Part shown: positions 52,165-62,920 of the stretch, piece by piece
How positions within the stretch are numbered: position 1 is the first letter of the stretch
Layout of the letters: each line of letters opens with the position of its first letter
Source: Taeniopygia guttata
Lineage: Eukaryota > Chordata > Aves > Passeriformes > Estrildidae
Reading direction: 5' to 3'
DNA length: 64,000 nucleotides
Assembly: GCF_048771995.1 (NCBI RefSeq)
Contig: NC_133060.1
Span: 1,917,501-1,981,500 of the forward strand
Made by a program: the position numbers and the translations under genes
The notes under the pieces: model-generated
Database searches by the model: none
Seen by the model: only the letters and a program-made list of their open reading frames with translations
Told to the model about the DNA's origin: nothing

Positions 52165-52847
52165 TGATTAATTAATAAAATATAGATATTAATCTAGTTT
52201 CAATATCCAACTGTGACAGACAAAAACTTTCTAACAATTTAAAGTTAGAAAGTGTGTGTTTATTGTGTGTGGGACAGCTCCCAAATACACACCGCAGCTT
52301 CCAGGTGATTACAGAGTCTTTTTATCCATACAAGTATTGAATATACAAAATACAAATACATATTCATAATTTTGGTACATCCCATTCCCCGCTTCGCATG
52401 CTAATCACTCCAAAATCTATTAAGCATGCGTAGTTTGTCCCTTGAAATGGGTCGGTGGTCCCTTTTATGGGGAGGGGTCCCAAAATGAGGAAGTAAATTA
52501 AGTCTTCCTGGTTCTGACCTTTCTACCTTTTCAATGCAAATACAACAAATGAACTCTTGGTAGAATTCCCATTCCTTGTCTTCAATTGGTTTCAGAACAG
52601 AGGAGACCCACAATTGTCTTCTGTTCCTAAAATCTATTTATCAGTTTCTATATTCTTCATTATAAACCCAGCTAACCAAACATTGTGCTGACAAGCAATT
52701 AATTATTAGTTAACTACTAACTCCTAACTTCATCAAGGCCTACTCATTTATTATTCTTATTTTAATTAACTCTAGTAAGGCTTATTTCTAACTAAAATTT
52801 TAGCTCTTCAAAAATCACTAAATGCCTTAAAGTTTACATTTCAGTGG
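52161..52847 (-). mobile_element. Solo LTR of an avian endogenous retrovirus with flanking GTGG duplication
   Basis: The 679-bp element 52165-52843 starts TG and ends CA in the minus sense (TGAAATGTAAAC ... TTAATTAATCA) and is bounded by GTGG on both sides (52161-52164 and 52844-52847). Minus-strand parts: a long A/T-rich U3, a GGATAAAAAG TATA-like block, an AATAAA signal in CACACAATAAACACAC marking R, then U5. No internal region or partner LTR is present. The family is not named with certainty; the type resembles LTRs of songbird ERVs. It inserted into an already existing minisatellite, so it is younger than that array. Confidence 0.75.
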
Positions 52848-53410
52848 CACATGAGGAGCTGGTGGCACTTGCAGGACTCTTGGTGACACTTGGAGCTGGT
52901 GGCACTCGAGGAGCTGGTGGCACTCAGGGGGCTCTTGGTGACACTTAGAGCTGGTGGCACTTGAGGACCTGGTGGCACTCAGGGGGCTCTTGGTGACACT
53001 TGGACCTGGTGACACTTGAGGACCTGGTGGCACTCAGGGGGCTCTTGGTGACACTTGGACCTGGTGACACTTGAGGACCTGGTGGCACTCAGGGGGCTCT
53101 TGGTGACACTTGGAGCTGGTGGCACTTGGGGGACTCTTGGTGACACTTGGAGCTGGTGGCACTCAGGGGACTCTTGGTGACACTTGGAGCTGGTGGCACT
53201 TGAGGACCTGGTGGCACTCAGGGGACTCTTGGTGACACTTGGAGCTGGTGGCACTTGAGGGGCTGGTGGCACTTGGGGGGGCTCTTGGTGACACTTGGAG
53301 CTGGTGGCACTCAGGGGACTCTTGGTGACACTTGGACCTGGTGGCACTCGAGGGGCTGGTGGCACTCAAGGGGCTCTTGGTGACACCTGCAGCTGGTGGC
53401 ACCTGAGGAG
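52848..53410. repeat. Minisatellite, ggtggcactcagggggctcttggtgacacttgg type
   Basis: About ten units of roughly 57 bp in intergenic DNA upstream of RXRB, with agctggtgg/acctggtgg variants. Open frames on the minus strand reading CHQ repeats are products of the unit. Confidence 0.9.
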
Positions 53411-55349
53411 CCGGTCCAGGTCCAGATCAGAATCGGTCCCGGTCCAGAGTCGGCTCCAGACCAAACCCGGTCCCAGCCTAGACCTGGTCCCGGTCCCGGT
53501 CCCAGTCCCGGCCCAGAGCTGGTCCTGGCCCCGGTCCCAGTCCCGGCTTAGACCCTCTCCCGTTCCCATTCCCATTCCCGCTCCCGGCCCAGAGCCAGTC
53601 CCGACCCATCCCGGGCCCTGCTCCCGGCCCAGACCCGGTGCTGACCTAGACCTGGCTCAGCCCCGGTTCCGTTCCGTTCCCAGCCCCGGTCCCGGTCCAG
53701 CCCCGGTCCCGGCTCAGAGCCGGCTCCAGCTCAGACCGGGTCCCGGTCCCGGTCCCGTTCCCATTTCCAGTCCCGGTCCTGGCCCAGAGCCAGTCCCGAC
53801 CCATCCCCAGTCCCGGTCCCGGTCCCGGTCCCATCCCCGGTCCCTGAGCCTCCTCACGGCTCCCTCCCGCTCCCGTTCCCGGAGCCGCCTCACGCCTCCC
53901 TCCCGCTCCCATCCCCGTTCCTATCCCGTTCCCATCCCCGGTCCCGGAGCCGCCTCACGCCTCCGTCCCGCTCCCATCCCCGTTCCTATCCCGTTCCTAT
54001 CCCCGCTCTCATCCCCGGTCCCGGAGCCGCCTCACGCCTCCCTCCCGCTCCCATCCCCATCCCCGTCCCGGAGCCGCCTCACGCCTCCCTCCCGGTCCCG
54101 GAGCCGCCTCACGCCTCCCTCCCGCTCCCATCCCCGTCCCCGTTCCCATCCCCGTCCCCGTTCCCATCCCCATCCCCGTTCCCGGAGCCGCCTCACGGCT
54201 CCCTCTCGTCCCCATCCCCGTTCCTATCCCGCTCCCGTTCCCGGTCCCGGAGCCGCCTCACGGCTCCCTCCCGCTCCCGCTCCCATCCCCGGTCCCGGAG
54301 CCGCCTCACGCCTCCCTCCCGCTCCCTTTCCCGGTCCCGGAGCCGCCTCACGCCTCCCTCCCGCTCCCGTTCCCGGTCCCATCCCCGTTCCCGGTCCCGG
54401 AGCCGCCTCACGCCCCCCTCCCGCTCCCATCCCCGTTCCCATCCCCGGTCCCGGAGCCGCCTCACGCCTCCCTCCCGCTCCCGTTCCCGGTCCCATCCCC
54501 GTTCCCGGTCCCGGAGCCGCCTCACGCCTCCCTCCCGCTCCCGTTCCCCGTTCCCATCCCCATCCCCGTTCCCATTCCCGGTCCCGGAGCCGCCTCACAC
54601 CTCCCGTTCCCGTTCCCGGAGCCGCCTCACGCCTCCCTCCCGCTCCCATCCCATCCCCGTCCCGCTCCCATCTCCATCCCCATCCCCGGTCCCGGAGCCG
54701 CCTCACGCCCCCTCCCGCTCCCGTTCCCGGTCCCGGAGCCGCCTCACGCCTCCCGTCCCCATTCCGTTCCCGGAGCCGCCTCACGCCTCCCGCTCCCATC
54801 CCGGTGCCGGAGCCGCCTCACGCCTCCCTCCCGCTCCCATCCCCGTTCCCATCCCGGTCCCGGAGCCGCCTCACGCCTCCCTCCCGCTCCCATCCCCGTT
54901 CCTATCCCCATCCCCGGTCCCGGTCCCGGAGCCGCCTCACGCTCCCTCCCGGTCCCGGAGCCGCCTCACGCTCCCATCCCCGCTCCCGTTCCCGGTCCCG
55001 GAGCCGCCTCACGCCTCCCTCCCGCTCCCATCCCCGTTCCTATCTCGTTCCCATCCCCGGTCCCGGAGCCGCCTCACGCCTCCCTCCCGCTGTAATCCCC
55101 GATCCCGGAGCCGCCTCACGCCTCCCGTTCCCATCCCCGGTCCCGGAGCCGCCTCACGCCTTCCTCCCGCTCCCATCCCCGGTCCCGGAGCCGCCTCACG
55201 CCTTCCTCCCGCTCCCGTCCCCGGTCCCGGAGCCGCCTCACGCCTTCCTCCCGTTCCCATCCCCGGTCCCGGAGCCGCCTCACGCCTTCCTCCCGCTCCC
55301 GGTCCCGTTCCCGGAGCCGCCTCACGCTCCCTCCCGCCCACCTCCGTCC
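53411..55349. repeat. GC-rich minisatellite abutting the RXRB start
   Basis: 53.41-53.85 kb is an irregular cccggtcccggtcc repeat. From 53.85 kb about 30 units follow, each with ggagccgcctcacgcctccc and a variable cccatccccgttcc spacer, 30-85 bp apart. The last unit ends directly at the RXRB ATG at 55350, so the repeat has grown out of the RXRB promoter or 5'UTR. It is CpG-dense. A 764-codon open frame across it has no support as a gene. Confidence 0.9.
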
Positions 55350-55537
55350 ATGGCGGCGCGGGGCGGAGCTCCGGCGGCGGGCGCGGTGCATTGTGGGCCC
55401 GGTGGGGCCCGGCGGCGGCGGAGCGGGGCCGGCACCGGGGCCGCGGGGGGGGGGGGGGGGGCGGGGCGGGAATTTGGGGGCGCCGAGGGAGCCCCGGGAC
55501 CCCCCCCGGCAGCGCGGGATGGGCGACAGCGACCGCG
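55350..55537 (+). CDS. RXRB: RXRB exon 1
   Basis: Two candidate starts. ATG at 55350 gives MAARGG...VHCGPGGARRRR, which resembles human RXRB MHCGVASRWRRRR but is out of frame with the end of the exon. ATG at 55519 gives MGDSDR, in frame with the exon end and matching human MGDSGR. A long G run (about 55442-55460) lies between them and could hide a miscounted base. The donor is CGCG|GTCAGT, splitting the Asp codon of MGDSDRD as in human MGDSGRD. Confidence 0.7.
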
Positions 55538-58500
55538 GTCAGTCCCGGGCGGCGGCGGAGCGGGAGCGGGGAGGGGGTGGGGGGTGTGAGGGGGTTTGGG
55601 GGGTTCTGAGGGGGTTTGGGGGGTCCTGAGGGGATGTGAGGGGATGTGAAGAGGTTTTGGGGATCCTGAGGGGATGTGAGGGGGTTTTGGGGGTCCTGAG
55701 GGGGTTTAGGGGATCCTGAGGGGATGTGAGGGGTCCTGAGGGGGTTTGGGGGGTCCTGAGGGGATGTGAGGGGGTTTTGGGGATCCTGAGGGGATGTGAG
55801 GGGTCCTGAGGGGGTTTTGGGGATCCTGAGGGGATTTGGGGGATCCTGAGGGGGTTTGGGGGGTCCTGAGGGGATGTGAAGAGGTTTTGGGGGGGTCTGG
55901 GGGGATGTGAGGGGGTTTTGGGGGTCCTGAGGGGATGTGAGGGGGTTTTGGGGATCCTGAGGGGATGTGAGGGGGTTTTGGGGGTCCTGAGGAGGTTTTG
56001 GGGATCCTGAGGGGATGTGAGGAGGTCTGAGGGGATGTGAGGGGGATTTTAGGATCCTGAGGGGGTTTGGGGGTTGTGAGGGAGAACTGGGGGTCCTGAG
56101 GAGGTTTGGGGGATCCTGAGGGGATGTGAGGGGGATTTTGGGATCCTGAGGGGATGTGAAGAGGTTTTGGGGGGCCTGAGGGGATGTGAGGGGTCCTGAG
56201 GGGGTTTTGGGGATCCTGAGGGGATTTTGGGGATCCTGAGGGGATTTTGGGGATCCTGAAGGGATGTGAGGGGATTTGGGGGATCCTGAGGGGGTTTGGG
56301 GGGTCCTGAGGGGGTGTGAGGGGGTTTTGGGGATCCTGAGGGGGTTTGGGGGGTCCTGAGGGGATGTGAAGAGGTTTGGGGGTTCCTGAGGGGATGTGAG
56401 GGGGTTTGGGGATGTGAGGGGGATTTGGGGATCCTGATGGGGTTTGGGGTGTCCTGAGGAGATGTGAAGGGATGTGAAGAGGTTTTGGGGGGACCTGAGG
56501 GGGTTTGGAGGCGTTTGAGGGGATTTGGGGGGATCCTGAGGGGATGTGAGGGGGATTTTGGGATCCTGAGGAGGTTTTGGGGATCCTGAGGGGATGTGAG
56601 GGGGTTTTGGGGATCCTGAGGGGATGTGAGGGGATTTGGGGGGATCCTGAGGGGATGTGAGGGGGTTTAGGGGATCCTGAGGGGGATTTTGGGATCCTGA
56701 GGGGATGTGAGGGGGTTTTGGGGATCCTGAGGGGGTTTGGAGGCGTTTGAGGGGATTTGGGGCGTCCTGAGGGGATGTGAGGGGTCCTGAAGGGATGTGA
56801 GGGGGTTTTGGGGATCCTGAGGGGATTTTGGGGATCCTGAGGGGATGTGAGGGGATGTGAAGAGGTTTTGGGGATCCTGAAGGGATGTGAGGAGGTTTTG
56901 GGGGGGTCTGGGGGGATGTGAAGGGGTTTTGGGGATCCTGAGGGGATGTGATGGGGTTTTGGGGATCCTGAGGGGATGTGAGGGGGTTTGGGGGGTCCTG
57001 AGGCGATGTGAAGAGGTTTGGGGGGGTCTGAGGGGGATGTGAGGGGTCCTGAGGGGGTTTGGGGGGTCCTGAGGGGATGTGAGGGGGATTTTGGGGGGGT
57101 CTGAGGGGGTTTAGGGGATCCTGAGGGGATGTGAGGGGGTTTGGGGGGGTCTGAGGGGATGTGAGGGGTCCTGAGGGGATGTGAGGGGGTTTTGGGGATC
57201 CTGAGGGGGTTTTGGGGGATCCTGAGGGGATGTGAGGGGGATTTTAGGATCCTGAGGGGGTTTGGGGGTCGTGAGGGAGAACTGGGGGTCCTGAGGAGGT
57301 TTTGGGGATCCTGAGGGGATTTGGGGGGTCTGAGGAGATCCTGAGGGGGTTTGAGAGGGTCTGAGGGGATACGAAGAGGTTTAAGAGATCATGAGGGGAT
57401 TTGGGGGGGTCTGAGGGGGTTTGGGGGGTCCTGAGGGGATGTGAGGAGGTTTGGGGGATCCTGAGGGGGTTTTGGGGATCCTGAGGGGGTCTGGGGGGTC
57501 CTGAGGGGATGTGAGGGGGATTTTGGGATCCTGAGGAGGTTTGGGGGGTCGTGAGGGAGAACTGGGGGTCCTGAGGAGGTTTGGGGGGATCCTGAGGGGA
57601 TGTGAGGGGGATTTTGGGGGTCCTGAGGAGGTTTTGGGGGTCCTGAGGAGGTTTTGGGGATCCTGAGGGAATGTGAGGAGGTTTTGGGGGGGTCTCAGGG
57701 GATTTTGGGGATCCTGAGGGGATGTGAGGGGGATTTTAGGATCCTGAGGAAGTTTGGGGGTCCTGAGGGGATTTGGGGATCCTGAGGGGGTTTTGGGGAT
57801 CCTGAGGGGATGTGAGGGAGATTTTGGGATCCTGAGGAGGTTTGGGGGTCGTGAGGCGGAACTGGGGGTCCTGAGGGGATTTTGGGGGTCCTGAGGGGAA
57901 TTGGAGGATCCTGAGGGGATTTTGGGGATCCTGAGGGAGAACTGGGGGTCCTGAGGGGGTTTAGGGGATCCTGAGGGGAATTGGGGGATCCTGAGGAGGT
58001 TTTGGGGATCCTGAGGGGATCTGAGGGGATTTTGGGGATCCTGAGGGGATTTTGGGTGTCCTGAGGGGATCTGAGGCGATTTTGGGGATCCTGAGGGGAT
58101 TTTGGAGATCCTGAGGGGATCCTGAGGGAATTTGGGGGGTCCTGAGGGGATTTTGGGGATCCTGAGGAGGTTTTGGGGATCCTGAGATGTGATTTTAATG
58201 CGATTTTTTGCCATTTTAATGCAATTTTGGGCATTTTTCTGTCTCTCCACTGTAAATTTTGGGTTATTTTAATGCAAGTTTGGTCTATTTTAATGCAACT
58301 TTGGGCTATTTTAATGCAATTTTTTGCTATTTCAATGCAATTTTGGGTTATTTCTCTGTCTCTTCACTGTAATTTGGGGGTCCCTGGTGGTATTTTGGGC
58401 CATTTTGGTGCAATTTTGGGATATTTTGTTGTAATTTGGGGTCCCTGATGGTATTTTGGGTTATTTTACTGCAATTTTGGTCTATTTTAATGCAATTTTG

Positions 58501-61500
58501 GTCAATTTTAGTGCAATTTTGGCCTATTTTAATGCAATTTTTTGCTATTTTAATGCAATTTTTTGCTATTTTAATGCGATTTTGGGTTATTTTTCTGTCT
58601 CTCCGCTGTAATTTCGGGGTCCCTGACGGAATTTTGGGGTCCCCCCCCTGTCCCCGCAGACTGCCGCAGCCCCGACAGCTCGAGCGCCGCCTCCCCTCCC
58701 CCCCCCCGCCATGGGGTCCCCCCCAAATTTGGGCCCCGCCCCCCCCAATTTGGGGTCCCCCCCCAATTTGGGGTCACCCCCAAATTTGGGGTCACCCCCC
58801 CCGAATTTGGGGTCACCCCCCGCGGGTTTGGGGTCCCCATTTCCCGTCATCAGCGCCCAGCGGGGGTCACCCCAAAACATCGGCTACGGGACCCCCGGCG
58901 GGGGGGCACAGGTGAGAAATGGGGGATTTTGGGGGGAAAATGGGGGAAAATGGGAAAATTGGGGGGAAATGGGGAAAATTGGGGTTTGGGGGAAAATAAA
59001 GGGATTTTGGGGTTTGGGGGAAAAATGGGGGTTTGGGGGGAAAAATGGGGATTTTGGGGTTTGGGGAAAAATGGGGAAAATGGGGATTTGGGGGGGGGAA
59101 ATGGGGATTTTGGGGGGGGGAAAATGGGGATTTTTGGGAAAAAAATTTGCATTTCTTGGGGAAAATGGGGATTTTGGGTTAAAAAATGTGAAAATTGGGG
59201 GTTTGGGGGGAAAAATGGGGGTTTGGGGAAAAATGAAGGGATTTAGGGGGAAAAATGGGAAAAAATGGGGGTTTGGGGAAATGGGGAAAATGGGGGTTTG
59301 GGGGGGAAAATGGGGGGTTTGGAGGGAAAATAAAGGGATTTTGGGGGAAAATGGGGGAAAATGGGGGTTTAGGGGAAAAATGAGGGTTTGGGGGAAAAAA
59401 TGGGGATTTGGGGGGGAAAAATGGGGATTTTTGGGGAAAAATGGGGATTTTGGGGAAAAAATAAAGGGGTTTTGGGGAAAAATGGGAAAAATTGGGGGTT
59501 TGGGGGGAAAAATAGGAAAAATGGGGGGAAATGGGAAAAATTGAGGATTTGGGGGGGAAAAATGGGAAAAAATGGGGGTTTTGGGGGAAAAAAATGGGAA
59601 AAATGGGGGGGAAATGGGGATTTGGGGGAAAAAATCAGAAAATTTAGGGGGTTTGGGGGAAAAATGAGAAAAATTGGAGTTTTGGGGGGAAAAAATGGGA
59701 AAAATAGGGGGGAAATGGGAATTTTGGGGAAAATGGGAAAAATTGGGGATTTTGGGGAAAAAATGGGGATTTTGGGGGGAAATGGGAAAAATGGGGGGGA
59801 AAATGGGGATTTTGGGGGGAAAATGGGGGAAAATGGGGAATTTGGGGGAAAAAATGGGGGTTTGGGGGAAAAATGGGGGTTTGGGGGAAAATTAAAGTAA
59901 TTTTGGGGGAAAATGGGGGAAATTGGGTATTTTGGGGGAAAATGGGAAAAATACGGGGGGGGAATGGGGATTTTGGGGGAAAAATGAGGAAAACTAAAGG
60001 GATTTTGGGGAAAAATGGGAAAAATAAAGGAATTTTGGGGGGAAAATGGGGAAAATGGGGGTTTGGGGGAAAATGGGGGGTTTGGGGGAAAATGGGGGTT
60101 TTGGGGATAAATGGGGGTTTGGGAGAAAAAATAAAGGGATTTTGGGGGCAAAATGGGAAAAATTGGGTGGAAAATAGGGATTTTGGGGGAAAAAAGGGGA
60201 TTTTTGGGGAAAAATGTAGAAAATTGGGGGAAAAATGAGGATTTTTTGGGAAAAAAGGGGATTGTGGGGGAAAAAAATGGGAAAAATTGAGGATTTTGGG
60301 GAAAAATGGGAAAATTGGGGATTTTGGAGGAAAAAATGGGAAAAATTGGGGATTTTGGGGGAAAAAAATGGGGAAAATGTGGGTGAAAAATGGGGGTTTG
60401 GGGGAAAAATGGGAAAATTGGGGTTTGGGGGGGAAATGGGGATTTTGGGGAAAAAATAAAGGGTTTTGGGGAAAAATGGGAAAAATGGGGGTTTTGGGGA
60501 AAAATAAAGGGATTTTTGGGGAAAATGGGAAAATAGGGGGTTTTGGGGGGAAAAATGGGGATTTTGGGGGTTGGGGGAGAAAATAAAGGGATTTTGGGGG
60601 GAAAATGGGGGTTTGAGGGGAAAAATGGGAAAAATAGGGGGGGAAATGGGAATTTTGGGGGTTTGGGGGGAAAATGGGGGTTTGGGGAAAAATAAAGGGA
60701 TTTTGGGGGGAAAATGGGAAAAAATGGGGGTTTGGGGAAATGGGGAAAATGGGGATTTTGGGGGGAAAATGGGGGGTTTGGAGGGAAAATAAAGGGATTT
60801 TGGGGGGAAAATGGGGGAAATGGGGGTTTGGGAGAAAAAATGGGAAAAATAGGGGGGGAAAATGGGGATTTTGGGGGGGAAAATGGGGGAAAAAATGTGG
60901 GTTTTGGGGATAAATGGGGGTTTGGGGGAAAAAATAAAGGGATTTTGGGGGGAAAATGGGGAAAATGGGGATTTTAGGGGGGAAATGGGGAAAATGGAAA
61001 AATGGGAAAATTGGGGGGAAAAATTGGGATTTTGGGGGGAAAATGGAGAAAACGGGGGTTTGGGGGAAAAAAAATAAAGGTATTTTGGGGGGAAAATGGG
61101 AAAAATTGGGGTTTGGGGGGAAAAAATGGGAAAATTGGGGTTTGGGGGAAAAATGGGGATTTTGGGGAAAAAATAAAGGGTTTTTGGGGAAAAATGGGAA
61201 AAATTGGGCTTTTTGGGGAAAAAATGGGAAAAATGGGGGTTTTGGGGAAAAATGGGGGTTTTGATGAAAAAAATAGAGAAAATTTGAGTTTTGGGTGGAA
61301 TAATGGGAAAAATATGGGGGAAATGGGGATTTTGCAGGAAAAATGGGGGGGGGAAATGGGGATTTTGAGGAAAAGAATGGGAAAAATGGGTGATTTTGGG
61401 GGAAAAATGGGAAAAATGGGGGGGGAAATGGGGATTTTGGGGAAAAAATGGGAAAAATTGGTGTTTGGGTGGAAAATAAAGGGATTTGGGGGGGGAAATT

Positions 61501-62920
61501 GGGATTTGGGGCAAAAAATGGGAAAAAATCAGGGGAAAATGGGGGTTTTGGGGAAAAATGGGAAAAATGGGGGGGGGAAATGGGGATTTTGAGGGGAAAA
61601 TGGGGAAAATTGGGGGTTTGGTGGGAAATAATGGAGATTTTGGGAAAAAATGGGGATTTTGGGGGTAATAATGGGGAAAAATGGGGATTTTGGGGGAATA
61701 ATGGAATTTTGGGGGGAATAAGGGAAATAATGGTGATTTTGGGTGTAGAATAATGGTGATTTGGGGGGAAATAATCGGGATTTTGGCGAAATAATGGGGA
61801 AAATGAGAATTTTTTTGGGAAAAATGGGAATTTCTTGGGGAAAAGTGTGGATTTTGTGGGAATAATGGGGATTTTGGGATTTAATAATGGGGATTTTGGG
61901 GGAAATAATGGGGATTTTCAGGGGGAAATAATGGGGATTTGGGGGAAAAAATTGGAAAAATTGGAGTTTTCAGGGGAAAAATGGGGAATTTGGGGAAAAT
62001 AATGTAGATTTTTGGGGAAAAAAAGGAGGATTTGGGGGAAAATGTGGATTTTGGGGAAAAAATAAAGGAATTTTTTGGGAAAATTGGGGTTTAGAGGGGA
62101 ATAATGGGGAGTTGGGGAAAAAATAAAGGGATTTTGGGGGGAAAATGGGGATTTTGGGGAAAATAATGGGGATTTTGGGGAAATAATGGGGATTTTGGGG
62201 GGGAATAATTGAATATGGGGGAAATAATGGGGATTTTGGGGAAAAAATGGGGATTTTGGGGAAATAATGGGGATTTTGGGGGGGAATAATTGAATATGGG
62301 GGAAATAATGGGGATTTTGGGGAAAAAATGGGGATTTTGGGGGGAAAATGGGGATTTTGGGGAAAATAATGGGGATTTTGGGGAAATAATGGGGATTTTG
62401 GGGGGGAATAATTGAATATGGGGGAAATAATGGGGATTTTGGGGAAAAAATGGGGATTTTTGGGGAAAATGGGGATTTTGGGGGAAAAAATGGGGATTTT
62501 GGGGGAATAATGGGATTTTGGGGGGAATAATAGAAAGAATGATGATTTTGGTTGTAGAATAATGGTGATTTTGGGGGAAATTATTGGGATTTTGGCAAAA
62601 TTATGGGGAAAATGAGAATTTTTTGGGGAAAAATGGGGATTTTTTGTTGAAAAGTGCGGATTTTGTGGGAATAATGGGGATTTTGGAAAAAAATGGGGAA
62701 AATGGGGATTTTGAGGGTAATAATGGTGATTTTTTGTGGTGAAAATTTTCCCAAAATTGTGTTTTTTTCCCCCAGATTAACCCCTCGGTGCCGCTGGCGC
62801 TGCCGCCCGGGGGCGCCCCCGAGGACGTGAAACCCCCGCTGGGAATTCGGGGGGTCCCCCCCTGCGCCCCCCACGGCCCCGGCAAGAGGCTCTGCGCCAT
62901 CTGCGGGGACAGGAGCTCGG
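55350..62920 (+). CDS. RXRB: RXRB (retinoid X receptor beta), first three coding exons, 3' part outside the window
   Basis: Nuclear receptor that dimerises with RAR, TR, VDR, PPAR and others and binds 9-cis retinoic acid. Exons seen: 55350-55537 (A/B domain start), 58660-58911 (Pro-rich A/B region, LGSPFPVIS), 62776-62920 (EDVKPP, then KRLCAICGDRSSG, the start of the first zinc finger). These motifs, and KRLC in place of KHIC, point to RXRB and not RXRA or RXRG. The divergent neighbour SLC39A7 agrees. Two points fail to stay in frame: the poly-G run in exon 1, and exon 2, whose start and end match human in different frames. Both sit in homopolymers and are probably sequence errors. The rest of the DNA-binding and ligand domains lies beyond 64000. 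Confidence 0.88.
55580..58190. repeat. RXRB intron 1 minisatellite, ggatcctgaggggattttgg type
   Basis: Units of about 17-22 bp: ggggatgtgagggggttttg and ggatcctgagggg. This is the reverse complement of the edge units of the 47.1-51.5 kb array. G-rich on the RXRB sense strand. No exon fragments seen in it. Confidence 0.92.
58191..58645. repeat. RXRB intron 1 end, ttttaatgcaattttgg repeat
   Basis: T-rich units of about 20 bp (attttaatgcaattttggg), with three larger blocks that include ttctgtctctccactgtaa. It leads into the pyrimidine tract and acceptor of exon 2 at 58659. Confidence 0.85.
58660..58911 (+). CDS. RXRB: RXRB exon 2 (Pro-rich A/B domain)
   Basis: 252 nt between TCCCCGCAG and CAG|GTGAGAA. 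The start, read after the split codon, gives DCRSPDSSSAASPPPPP (human DSRSPDSSSPNPLPQ). The end gives LGSPFPVISAQRGSPQN...GGGAQ (human LGSPFPVISSSMGSPG). The two readings are in different frames, and a run of ten C near 58698-58707, or the several later C runs, is the likely place of error. The middle is a coding repeat of about 20 bp (aatttggggtccccccc) reading PPNLGS in the LGSPFPVIS frame. Confidence 0.8.
58912..62760. repeat. RXRB intron 2 minisatellite, ggggaaaatggggattttg type
   Basis: Units of about 15-20 bp, G/A-rich on plus. Near 62150-62470 a ~120-bp unit with ggaataattgaatatggggg recurs three times almost exactly. No gene seen. Confidence 0.92.
62776..62920 (+). CDS. RXRB: RXRB exon 3 (start of DNA-binding domain)
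   Basis: 145 nt between TTTCCCCCAG and TCGG|GTGAGCC, phase 0 in, phase 1 out. Reads INPSVPLALPPGG, APEDVKPPLGIRG and then GKRLCAICGDRSS, the first Cys pair of zinc finger 1. Human RXRB has INSTVSLPGGG, PEDVKPP and GKRLCAICGDRSSG, with the same exon end before KHYGVYSCEGCK. The last 38 bases and donor are copied six times just downstream. Confidence 0.95.

Noticed and set aside
52401-52613. 70-codon minus-strand open frame
   Set aside because: Lies wholly within the solo LTR; no retroviral gene is expected there and none is recognised.
53295-55589. 764-codon Pro/Arg/Ser frame leading into RXRB exon 1
   Set aside because: Spans the upstream GC minisatellite; stops are simply rare in the unit. 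Only the part after the ATG at 55350 may be coding.
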